A stretch of DNA of 64,000 nucleotides from the NCBI GenBank assembly GCA_942493045.1, contig OW818665.1:620001-684000 (forward strand), given 5' to 3'. This DNA is from Teretinema sp942493045 (GTDB lineage Bacteria > Spirochaetota > Spirochaetia > Treponematales > Treponemataceae). Both the position numbers and the translations under genes were made by a program. Numbering within the stretch: position 1 is the stretch's first letter; every line of letters begins with the position of its first letter. This document shows, piece after piece, positions 43,298 to 52,237 of the stretch. The notes under the pieces were generated by a model, which was not told where the DNA came from, searched no databases, and saw nothing but the letters and a program-made list of their open reading frames with translations.

Positions 43298-44515
43298 ATG
43301 AAATTTATTGAAGGCGGGGTCTGCGCCCCGAAAGGTTTTACAGCAAACGGCATTCTCTGCGGCATTAAAAAAGGCCGCACCAAAAATGATCTGGCTCTGA
43401 TTGAATCCGAAGTACCCTGCGCCGCAGCGGCTGTCTTTACCAAGAATCTGGTAAAGGCCGAGCCCTTGAAGCTGACTGCCAAACACATCGCCGACGGACA
43501 GGCCCAGGCCATTGTCGCCAACGCCGGAAACGCCAACGCCTGTACCGGCTCCCAAGGCTATGACAATGCCCTGCGCACCGCCCGCGCCGCCGCGAAATAC
43601 CTCGGCCTCAAAGAAACCGACATACTGGTCTGCTCGACCGGCGTAATCGGTCAGCAGATTAATATCGATGTGATCGAAGCCGGTATGGAAAAACTCTGCG
43701 AGGGTCTGTCTGTTTCGGGTAACGTCGCCGCCCGCGAGGCGATCATGACTACCGATACCACCCACAAAGAGACCGCTGTCCAGATTGAACTGGGCGGGAA
43801 GAGCGTTACCATCGGTACCATGGCCAAGGGCTCGGGCATGATCCACATCAACATGGGCACGATGCTCGGCTTTATCACCACCGACTGCGCCATCACGCCG
43901 AAGATGCTTTCGGCTGCGCTCAAAGAAAGCATCGAGCTGACTTATAACTGCGTCAGCGTCGACGGTGACACCAGCACCAATGACACTCTGAGCATTCTGG
44001 CCAATGGACTGGCCGGCAACGCCATCATTAAAACCAAAAACGCCGACTATCGCGAATTCGTGAAGGCCCTGAACGCCGTCAATACGGCCATGGCCAAAAA
44101 GATCGCCGCCGACGGCGAGGGCGCTGAGCACCTCATTGAGTGCACCGTCAACGGTGCCAAGAATGACGCTACCGCCCGCAACCTGGCCAAGTCCGTGATT
44201 TCTTCGAGCCTGGTTAAGGCCGCCTTCTTCGGAAAGGACGCCAACTGGGGACGCATCCTCTGCGCCATGGGCTATTCCGGGGAGCTCTTCAAAAGCGAAG
44301 GCACCAGCGTCTTCTTTAAAAGCGGAGCGGGGGAAATTGAAGTGTTTCATCAGGGCGTACCTCTGAACTTTGACGAGGCCAAGGCCCGCGCCGTGCTCAT
44401 CGAGGGCGAGGTTGCCATTCGGATAGAACTTGAGGATGGTAAGGGCAGCGGCACCGCCTGGGGCTGCGACCTGACCTACGACTACGTAAAAATTAACGGA
44501 GACTACCGCACATGA
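43298..44515 (+). CDS. argJ: glutamate N-acetyltransferase (bifunctional ornithine acetyltransferase/NAGS)
   Basis: Recycles acetyl from N-acetylornithine to glutamate and can also start the pathway from acetyl-CoA; no separate argA or argE is needed. The 405-residue proenzyme self-cleaves at the Thr of GTMLGFITTD, where the usual Ala-Thr pair is Gly-Thr. Other family parts: VCAPKGFTANG, VANAGNANACTG, TTDTTHKETA, DAT-like segments. ATG 43298 follows CAAGGAGCGAACTTTT. Its stop overlaps the argB start by four bases. Confidence 0.95.
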   Translation: MKFIEGGVCAPKGFTANGILCGIKKGRTKNDLALIESEVPCAAAAVFTKNLVKAEPLKLTAKHIADGQAQAIVANAGNANACTGSQGYDNALRTARAAAKYLGLKETDILVCSTGVIGQQINIDVIEAGMEKLCEGLSVSGNVAAREAIMTTDTTHKETAVQIELGGKSVTIGTMAKGSGMIHINMGTMLGFITTDCAITPKMLSAALKESIELTYNCVSVDGDTSTNDTLSILANGLAGNAIIKTKNADYREFVKALNAVNTAMAKKIAADGEGAEHLIECTVNGAKNDATARNLAKSVISSSLVKAAFFGKDANWGRILCAMGYSGELFKSEGTSVFFKSGAGEIEVFHQGVPLNFDEAKARAVLIEGEVAIRIELEDGKGSGTAWGCDLTYDYVKINGDYRT

Positions 44516-45384
44516 TCGATACTATCAATAACAAGGACTGGGCCGATATCCTGATACAGGCCCTGCCGTACTTCAAGCAGTACGTCGGCAAGACCATCGT
44601 CGTAAAGTACGGCGGTAACGCCATGCTCAACGAGGAACTGAAGGCCGCGGTGATGCAGGACATCGTGCTGCTTAATACTATCGGCGTAAATACCGTGCTG
44701 GTGCACGGCGGCGGGCCGGAAATAAACGCCATGCTCGACAAGATGGGCAAGGAAGCCAAGTTTATCAACGGCCTGCGTTACACCGACGCCGAGACAATGG
44801 AAGTAGTACAGATGGTGCTGACTGGCAAGCTCAATAAGGACATTGTCGGTTTGCTGCTGCAGGCCGGCGGCCGGGCCGTGGGCGTGAGCGGCGTGGACTC
44901 CGGTCTCTTGCGGGCCAAAAAGATTGACAAGGACGGGGTGGACCTCGGCTTTGTCGGTGAGGTTACCGAAGTGCATCCGGAAATCCTGTCCTCGCTGCTT
45001 TCACAGGGCTATATCCCGGTGGTTTCCACCGTGGCTTTAGGCGAGCAGGGCGACATGAACCGCTATAACATCAACGCCGACACCGCCGCCGCCAAAATCG
45101 CCGTGGCCCTGAAGGCCGAAAAATTCGTGCAGCTCACCAACGTGCCCGGCGTGTTGCGCGATATCAATGATGCCACTTCGCTGATCAAACGCATCGATCA
45201 TGTGGCTATTCCTTCAATGATCGCCACCGGCGTGATTTCCTCCGGTATGATTCCGAAAATCGAGTGCTGTCAGGAAGCCCTGAAAGGCGGCGTGCCGCGT
45301 ACCCATATTATCGACGGACGTGTGCCGCACGCCCTGTTGATCGAAATGTTTTCGGACCGCGGCGTCGGCACTATGCTGGTGTAA
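44512..45384 (+). CDS. argB: N-acetylglutamate kinase
   Basis: Phosphorylates N-acetylglutamate, often the arginine-inhibited step. The 290-residue protein shows KTIVVKYGGNAMLNEELK (ATP loop), LVHGGGPEINAMLDKMGKEAKFINGLRYTDAETMEVVQM, and the NINADTAAAKIAVALKAEKFVQLTNVPGV motif. The N-terminal helix (DWADILIQALPYFKQYVGK) matches arginine-sensitive hexameric forms, so feedback inhibition is likely. Overlaps argJ by four bases. Confidence 0.96.
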   Translation: MIDTINNKDWADILIQALPYFKQYVGKTIVVKYGGNAMLNEELKAAVMQDIVLLNTIGVNTVLVHGGGPEINAMLDKMGKEAKFINGLRYTDAETMEVVQMVLTGKLNKDIVGLLLQAGGRAVGVSGVDSGLLRAKKIDKDGVDLGFVGEVTEVHPEILSSLLSQGYIPVVSTVALGEQGDMNRYNINADTAAAKIAVALKAEKFVQLTNVPGVLRDINDATSLIKRIDHVAIPSMIATGVISSGMIPKIECCQEALKGGVPRTHIIDGRVPHALLIEMFSDRGVGTMLV

Positions 45385-45406
45385 CAAATAGTAAAAGGAA
45401 AACGCA

Positions 45407-46630
45407 ATGAGCGGAAAAATACAGAATAATCTGGGAAGTCTGCCGGTGGTGTTTGCCTCCGGTAACGGCAGTATCCTGACAGACGTCAACGGCAAAGAGT
45501 ATATCGACTTTGTGTCCGGTATCGGCGTGAACTGCCTCGGCCATAATCATCCAGCTTTGGTGGCGGCCCTCACGGCTCAGGTACGCAAACAGATTCACAT
45601 CTCCAACTATTATAACTCGGATACCGGCCTGGCCTTTTCCGAGGCCCTGCTGAAGCGCACCGGCATGGACAGGGTCTTCTTTTGCAACTCCGGAGCGGAG
45701 GCTAACGAGGCCGCCATCAAGATCGCCCGCAAAACCGGCGCCCTCTCCGACATGGCCGAAGGAAAACCGGCCGGCACGCGGCATGTTATCGTGACTCTGG
45801 AAAAATCCTTTCACGGCCGGACTATTACCACCTTGGCCGCCACCGGGCAGGACAAGTTCCACAGTCCGTCCTTCGCGCCCTTTACGCCGGGCTTCCGGCA
45901 TATCAAGGCTAACGATTTTGCCGCCCTGCAAACCGCCTTTGATGATACTGTCTGCGCTTTGATGTTTGAGTGCGTGCAGGGCGAGGGCGGGGTTAATCTG
46001 GTGGACAGGGAATGGGCCCAGGCCGCTTCCGCTGCCGCCCGCAAAGCCGGCGCCATCGTGATCGCCGACGAGGTGCAGACCGGCGTCGGCCGTACCGGCA
46101 CCTTTTTGGCCAGCGAATACCTTGGCAACGCGCCGGACGTGGTTACCCTGGCCAAGGGTATCGCCGGCGGCGTGCCGATGGGCGCCTGCCTGTCGCGCGG
46201 GAAGGCCGCCGAGTCTCTGGTAGCCGGCGACCATCAGTCCACTTTCGGGGGCAATCCACTGGCCTGCGCCGCGGGCTTGGCCGTACTGGAAGAGCTCGGC
46301 AAGAGCGGCTTTCTGGCCAGGGTCGCCGAGAAGGGCGATTATATGCGGTCCAAGGTCAGCGCCTGGAAACTGCCCGGCATCACCGAGGTACGCGGCAAGG
46401 GTTTGATGATCGGCATTGATATAACCGGTCGGAACGGAGCGGCCGTCAGCGCCGGGCAAATCCAGCAAGAGTGTCTTGACGCCACCGGCGGGAAAAGTCG
46501 GGGCCTCTGCATTTCCACGGCCGGTCCCCAGACCCTGCGTTTTTTACCGCCGCTGATTATCAGTATGGAAGAAATTGATTCTGGTCTTGATATTTTGTAT
46601 GAGGTGCTTACACAAGGAGAGAAGGCATGA
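45407..46630 (+). CDS. argD: acetylornithine aminotransferase
   Basis: PLP enzyme converting N-acetylglutamate semialdehyde to N-acetylornithine. The 407-residue protein has FFCNSGAEANEAAIKIARK, SFHGRTITTLAATGQ, IADEVQTGVGRTGTF and the PLP lysine in VVTLAKGIAGGVPMGA, followed by HQSTFGGNPLACAAGLAV. A related 4-aminobutyrate or succinylornithine activity is possible, but the operon context supports ArgD. Overlaps argG by four bases. Confidence 0.95.
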   Translation: MSGKIQNNLGSLPVVFASGNGSILTDVNGKEYIDFVSGIGVNCLGHNHPALVAALTAQVRKQIHISNYYNSDTGLAFSEALLKRTGMDRVFFCNSGAEANEAAIKIARKTGALSDMAEGKPAGTRHVIVTLEKSFHGRTITTLAATGQDKFHSPSFAPFTPGFRHIKANDFAALQTAFDDTVCALMFECVQGEGGVNLVDREWAQAASAAARKAGAIVIADEVQTGVGRTGTFLASEYLGNAPDVVTLAKGIAGGVPMGACLSRGKAAESLVAGDHQSTFGGNPLACAAGLAVLEELGKSGFLARVAEKGDYMRSKVSAWKLPGITEVRGKGLMIGIDITGRNGAAVSAGQIQQECLDATGGKSRGLCISTAGPQTLRFLPPLIISMEEIDSGLDILYEVLTQGEKA

Positions 46631-47883
46631 GCAAGAAGAAAGTAATCCTGGCCTATTCAGGCGGACTGGATACCACGGTGATCATTCCGTGGCTCAAGGA
46701 AAACTATGACTATGAAGTAATCGCCGTTTGTATCGATGTCGGTCAGGGCGATGACTGGCCGACCATCAAGCAGCGCGCTCTGGACACCGGCGCCGCTTCC
46801 TGCTATGTGGTTGACGCCCGCGAAGAATATATTACCGACTTTATCTGGCCGGCCCTGAAGGCTAACGCCATTTACGAAGACCGCTACCTGCTCGGTACTT
46901 CCACCGCCCGGCCGCTGATCGCCAAGGTGCTGGTCGAGTACGCCCGGGAGCTGGGCGCGACCGCCATCTGCCACGGAGCGACCGGCAAGGGCAACGACCA
47001 GATCCGCTTCGAGCTGACCATTAAGGCCTTCGCGCCGGACCTGGAAATTATCGCCCCTTGGCGCATCTGGGACATCCAGAGCCGCGAGGAAGAAATCGAA
47101 TATCTGGAGAAGCGCAATATTCCGGTGCCGATGAAGAAGAGCCAGTCCTACAGCCGCGACGAGAATATCTGGCATCTTTCCCACGAAGGCCTTGAGCTGG
47201 AAGACCCGGCCAATGAGCCGAACTGGAAGCACATGCTGCAGTTGACCACCGTTCCGGAAGAAGCTCCGGAAGCCGGCGAGTACGTTGAGCTGGAATTCGA
47301 AAAGGGCGTTCCGGTCTCGGTGAACGGCAAAAAACTTTCGCCCCTGCCGTTGATGCAGGAGCTCAATAAGATCGGCGGACGCAACGGCGTCGGCCTGATC
47401 GACATTGTCGAAAACCGCGTTGTCGGCATGAAGAGCCGCGGCGTCTATGAGACCCCCGGCGGCGCCATACTTTACTTTGCTCATGAACAGCTCGATCACC
47501 TTTGCCTGGACCGGGACACTTACCTGTTCAAACAGCAGGTATCGCTGAAGATGAGCGAGCTGATTTACAACGGCCGCTGGTACACCACGCTAACCGAGTC
47601 GATCAAGGCCTTCATGGACAGCGCCGAGCAGAACGTGACCGGCTGGGTGCGCCTGAAGCTGTACAAGGGCTCAATCCGCGGCGCCGGCTCGAAATCCCCC
47701 TACAGTCTCTACAACGCCAATATCGCCAGCTTTACCACCGGCGACCTTTACGACCATCACGACGCCGAAGGCTTTATCAACCTGTTCGGACTGCCGCTGA
47801 AGGTGCGGGCGCTGATGGAACAGAGCGCCGGCAAGGGACAGGCCGTCGACGGTCAGAAGTTCAAAAAGCGTGCCACAGAATAG
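46627..47883 (+). CDS. argG: argininosuccinate synthase
   Basis: Joins citrulline and aspartate using ATP. The 418-residue protein begins KKVILAYSGGLDTTVIIPWLKE (ATP pyrophosphatase P-loop), with YLLGTSTARPLIAK, CHGATGKGNDQIRFELT and SRGVYETPGGAIL. argF (ornithine carbamoyltransferase), which should act between ArgD and ArgG, is not in this window. The next gene starts just beyond the argG stop. Confidence 0.96.
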   Translation: MSKKKVILAYSGGLDTTVIIPWLKENYDYEVIAVCIDVGQGDDWPTIKQRALDTGAASCYVVDAREEYITDFIWPALKANAIYEDRYLLGTSTARPLIAKVLVEYARELGATAICHGATGKGNDQIRFELTIKAFAPDLEIIAPWRIWDIQSREEEIEYLEKRNIPVPMKKSQSYSRDENIWHLSHEGLELEDPANEPNWKHMLQLTTVPEEAPEAGEYVELEFEKGVPVSVNGKKLSPLPLMQELNKIGGRNGVGLIDIVENRVVGMKSRGVYETPGGAILYFAHEQLDHLCLDRDTYLFKQQVSLKMSELIYNGRWYTTLTESIKAFMDSAEQNVTGWVRLKLYKGSIRGAGSKSPYSLYNANIASFTTGDLYDHHDAEGFINLFGLPLKVRALMEQSAGKGQAVDGQKFKKRATE

Positions 47884-47890
47884 TACACTG

Positions 47891-48727
47891 ATGGAGATGG
47901 TTCCGGAATTCCTCACTGAGCGGATTCTGGGTCATCTTGTCTACCCGGACATGGAACAGGTTTGGTATTGGTCGTCCCTCTGGGACGGCCAGTTTTATAT
48001 CGACCTGGCCCGCGCCGGCTTTATCACTATTTGTACCGATCATCCCGAGGCCGGCTGTATCCTGCTGCCGCAGTTGCACAGCGAGTGCGCCGTACTGGAC
48101 TGGGGTGACCGGCATCAATCCAAATCCCTCTCTTCCTTTATCCGCGGCGGCGCCCTTGAGCGGATGGGCGCGCGTTTGAAAATCAGCCGAAACATTGATA
48201 CCGCCCTGGACTGCCTTTCTGATGCCTGGCAGGACCATTCCTGGCTGTATCCACCGTACCGCGAACTGATGCGTTCCCTCTCATTTTCTCCCGACGACGC
48301 GAATTTTCCAATAACAAAGATAAACCGCCACTTCACTCCGATCGCCGTTGAGCTGTGGGCCGAGGGCTGTGACCGGCCGATAGCCGGCGAGCTCGGCTAT
48401 ATTATCGGCGGGATTTATACCAGCCTGACCGGCTTCATGCATCCGGACCGCCAGCGCTGGAAAAACCTCGGCAAGGTTCAGCTGCACGCTCTGGCCCTGC
48501 TTCTGGAAGGGACCGGTTTTGCCTTTTGGCATCTTGGGCAAAGCCAGATGCAGTATAAAATTGATCTCGGTGCGCGCGTTACCAGCCGGCCGGAATTTCT
48601 GGAGCGCTGGTTGAGCAAGCGTGATGCCGACTTTTCACCTCAATTCGACAGTTTGCTGGAAAAAGAAATTCCCTGCCAGGAGCTGTTTGACCGCGGTTTG
48701 GAATATGTGTTAAGCTTGAATAGTTGA
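47891..48727 (+). CDS. Aat-like protein (leucyl/phenylalanyl-tRNA-protein transferase family), divergent
   Basis: A 278-residue protein with the acyltransferase fold of Aat. Matching parts are the hydrophobic family-like block HFTPIAVELWAEG...GELGYIIGGIYTSLTGFMHP, followed by KVQLHALALLLEGTGFAFWHLGQSQMQYKIDLGARVTSRPEFLERW. In typical Aat this block reads GESMFS...DcQ..HL.SLGA; here the GESMFS motif is replaced and the N-terminal W-pocket motif is YPDMEQVWYWSS. Normal Aat adds Leu/Phe to N-terminal Arg or Lys, which is noteworthy inside an arginine operon. Start is ambiguous (GTG 47870, ATG 47891 or 47897). Substrate may differ from classical Aat. Confidence 0.65.
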   Translation: MEMVPEFLTERILGHLVYPDMEQVWYWSSLWDGQFYIDLARAGFITICTDHPEAGCILLPQLHSECAVLDWGDRHQSKSLSSFIRGGALERMGARLKISRNIDTALDCLSDAWQDHSWLYPPYRELMRSLSFSPDDANFPITKINRHFTPIAVELWAEGCDRPIAGELGYIIGGIYTSLTGFMHPDRQRWKNLGKVQLHALALLLEGTGFAFWHLGQSQMQYKIDLGARVTSRPEFLERWLSKRDADFSPQFDSLLEKEIPCQELFDRGLEYVLSLNS

Positions 48728-48738
48728 AGGAGCGATTA

Positions 48739-49572
48739 GTGCGGCATATTAAAACGTTTTTGATCGGTATCGTGCTCGGTATTTCCAATGTTATTCCCGG
48801 AGTCTCAGGCGGAACCATGGCCGTGGTTTTCAATGTCTATGACAAGATCATCGATCTGGTTTCTTTTGACTTCAGGAAAATTATTCGTAATCTGCCCTTT
48901 TTGCTGGTGTTGATAGGCGGCATGGCCACCGGTGTCATCGCTTTCTCCAAACTGCTTTCCTGGCTGTTGATCGAGCATTCCGTGCCGGTTAATTACGGTT
49001 TTATCGGTATCATCTGCGGCAGTATCCCCCTGATCTATTCAAAAGCGGTATCAGAACAGTCCTCCCGGCCGAATTTCACGGCGGTACTGATAGGGCTCGC
49101 GGCCATGGTAGCGATGCTGGTGATAAAATCGCATGAAGGATCAAATGCTGTTGTTACCTCGGCCAGTCCCGCGGTAGTAACCTGGCTGATTGTAATGGGG
49201 GCTGTCGCCGCCTTTACCATGATAATCCCCGGTATTTCCGGTTCTCTGATTATGGTCGTCTTCGGCGCTTACACCACTTTTGTGAGGGCTGTCTCCGATC
49301 TGAATATTCCGCTGCTTATACCCATCGCGATTGGCGTTGGCGTAGGGCTTTTGGGCGGAGCGACCCTGGTTCGTAACCTGCTGTCCCGTTTCCCAAGGGC
49401 CACATACTCGGTGATTCTTGGCCTGGTAGCCGGCTCGATTTTACCGGTATTTCCGGGCATTTCTCATCCTCTGCCGGTGCTCGTCGCTTCTATGCTGGCC
49501 CTGCTTGCCGGTTTCGCGGTATCAATGGCCTTCAGCCGCAGCGAGATGAAAACGGCGGCAACCCATGATTGA
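48739..49572 (+). CDS. DUF368 membrane protein (undecaprenyl-phosphate translocase family)
   Basis: Integral membrane protein of about 277 residues. It has the DUF368 N-terminus LIGIVLGISNVIPGVSGGTMAVVFNVYDKII and a second internal copy of the motif, FTMIIPGISGSLIMVVFGAYTTF, giving an inverted-repeat topology with about eight helices. DUF368 proteins have been linked to recycling of undecaprenyl phosphate across the membrane. GTG 48739 was chosen because AAGGAG lies six bases upstream; the earlier TTG overlaps the previous gene. It overlaps the following gene by eight bases. Confidence 0.85.
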   Translation: MRHIKTFLIGIVLGISNVIPGVSGGTMAVVFNVYDKIIDLVSFDFRKIIRNLPFLLVLIGGMATGVIAFSKLLSWLLIEHSVPVNYGFIGIICGSIPLIYSKAVSEQSSRPNFTAVLIGLAAMVAMLVIKSHEGSNAVVTSASPAVVTWLIVMGAVAAFTMIIPGISGSLIMVVFGAYTTFVRAVSDLNIPLLIPIAIGVGVGLLGGATLVRNLLSRFPRATYSVILGLVAGSILPVFPGISHPLPVLVASMLALLAGFAVSMAFSRSEMKTAATHD

Positions 49573-50106
49573 GCTGGAAAAACGCACCGTAGAGAATACA
49601 CCGCTCGACATGCTGCTCAAGCCTTTTGCCACCATCGGCCATGACTGGATGCTGGTAACCGCCGGCTCCTCCACCGCCCGAGGACAGTGGAATACCATGA
49701 CCGCCTCCTGGGGCAGTTTCGGCGTCTTCTGGAACCGGCGCACAGTAACCTGCGTTATCCGGCCCAGCCGCCATACCTATCAGTTTACCGAACGGGAAAA
49801 CTTGCTGACCTTCTCTTTTTTCGGCGATGAAATGAAAAAGGCCCTGGAGGTTTGCGGCAGTGTTTCCGGCCGGAATACCGACAAGGCCCAGGCAGCCGGT
49901 CTGACGCCCCTGCTTCTGGAAAGCGGCGCTGTCGGTTTTGCCGAGGCCCGGCTCAACCTGGTCTGCCGCAAGCTTTTTGTACAGGATATGCAAAAAGAGA
50001 ACTTTTTGGATGAAACCCTGTTGAAGAATTATCCGGAGGGCGACTTTCACCGTATCTATATCTGCGAGATTCTTACTTCCTACGGCCCGAAAAGAGAGGA
50101 CTACTG

Positions 50107-50107
<1 letters not shown>
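49565..50107 (+). CDS. flavin reductase-like FMN-binding protein
   Basis: A 180-residue split-barrel protein. WMLVTAGSSTARGQWNTMTASWGSFGVFWNRRTVTCVIRPSRHTYQ resembles the flavin reductase/FMN-binding domain (CD region WNTMTASW). It probably reduces flavin with NAD(P)H or binds FMN for another enzyme. No partner oxygenase is adjacent. Start overlaps DUF368; stop overlaps argH by one base (TGATG). Substrate unknown. Confidence 0.8.
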
Positions 50108-51507
<1,400 letters not shown>

Positions 51508-51510
<3 letters not shown>

Positions 51511-51544
51511 AAAGTACCCGTCTTTTCGGGCAGCTTTCGTTTTT
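51508..51544 (+). terminator. intrinsic terminator of the arg operon
   Basis: AAAG-TA-CCCG/CGGG-CAG-CTTT imperfect stem with loop TCTTTT, followed by CGTTTTTC. Confidence 0.6.
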
Positions 51545-51617
51545 CTCCATACATAGTTAGTATCCGCCGGACCGGCCGGGCGCGCGGGCCAAAGCCGGCG
51601 GTACTATCCGTATGGAG
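51545..51617 (+). promoter_or_regulatory. structured region before ssb that could hide its ribosome site
   Basis: CTCCATAC (51545-51552) can pair with GTATGGAG (51610-51617), which covers most of the ssb GGAGG. Inside this stem, AGTA-T-CCGCCGG pairs with CCGGCGG-TACT (51559-51605, one bulge). If both strands are in the transcript, translation of ssb would be reduced. A promoter within this region is not clear. Confidence 0.4.
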
Positions 51618-51625
51618 GAAAACTG

Positions 51626-52084
51626 ATGAACTCTCTTAATTCAATTTTGATCGAGGGAAACGTGGTTCGTGACCCGGTGATCCGGGAAACGCCGCGGGGT
51701 ACTCCGGTGTGCGCCTTTTCGATCGCTTCAAACCGTTTCTACAAGCAGGACGAGGAATATGAACAGGAAACGTCTTTTTTTGATGTTGAATCCTGGTCAA
51801 AACTGGCCGAAGCCTGCGGCAAGAATTGCCTGAAGGGTCGCGGTGTCCGCGTCGTCGGCCGCCTGAAACAGGACCGCTGGACCGGCGCCGATGGCAAGAA
51901 CTACAGTAAAATCAAAGTAGTTGCCGAGCACGTCGAATTTAAACCACAATTCAAAAACCGCACCGCGGCTGAGGAAGAAGCCTCTGGCAGCAACGAAGAG
52001 TCGCTGTACGCCGAAGATCCGGATTCCGCAACTCAACAGGTCGAAAACGCCGCCTCCGAAAAGGAGGCCGTCGCGGTTTTCTGA
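51626..52084 (+). CDS. ssb: single-stranded DNA-binding protein
   Basis: Tetrameric OB-fold protein of 152 residues for replication and repair. Family parts: MNSLNSILIEGNVVRDPVIRETPRGTPVCAFSIAS, FFDVESWSKLAEACGKNCLKGRGVRVVGRLKQDRW, and VVAEHVEFKP. The C-terminal tip is KEAVAVF instead of the usual acidic DDDIPF end that recruits repair proteins. ATG follows TATGGAGGAAAACTG. Its 3' end recurs 1.9 kb downstream. Confidence 0.93.
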   Translation: MNSLNSILIEGNVVRDPVIRETPRGTPVCAFSIASNRFYKQDEEYEQETSFFDVESWSKLAEACGKNCLKGRGVRVVGRLKQDRWTGADGKNYSKIKVVAEHVEFKPQFKNRTAAEEEASGSNEESLYAEDPDSATQQVENAASEKEAVAVF

Positions 52085-52113
52085 GTATCGCCGTTATTTA
52101 TCGATCGTGTTTT
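51982..52113 (+). repeat. direct repeat, copy A (3' end of ssb)
   Basis: 132 bases covering the last 34 codons of ssb, its stop and 29 bases beyond; about 90% identical (13 mismatches, no gaps) to 53901-54032. Confidence 0.95.
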
Positions 52114-52120
52114 CTCAAAC

Positions 52121-52160
52121 GACCGGTTATCCTGGCTAAGGGTGACCGGTTTGTCTTTGT
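52121..52160 (+). terminator. possible ssb terminator
   Basis: ACCGGT at 52122-52127 can pair with ACCGGT at 52145-52150, followed by TTTGTCTTT. Weak and uncertain. Confidence 0.35.
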
Positions 52161-52200
52161 AGATGCAATATTCACCAATCCGACGCTCCCCCCCTCAAAT

Positions 52201-52230
52201 TTGACACATGCCTGCTCGAATAACTATAAT
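52201..52230 (+). promoter_or_regulatory. consensus promoter of the chemoreceptor gene, leaderless
   Basis: TTGACA, 18-base spacer, TATAAT: both boxes are perfect sigma70 consensus. The ATG at 52238 is 7 bases beyond the -10 box. Confidence 0.8.
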
Positions 52231-52237
52231 TTCAGTA

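Noticed and set aside
43211..44350. Long open frame antisense to argJ, and similar ones opposite argD and argG.
   Set aside because: Glycine- and valine-rich shadow translations of GC-biased genes on the other strand.
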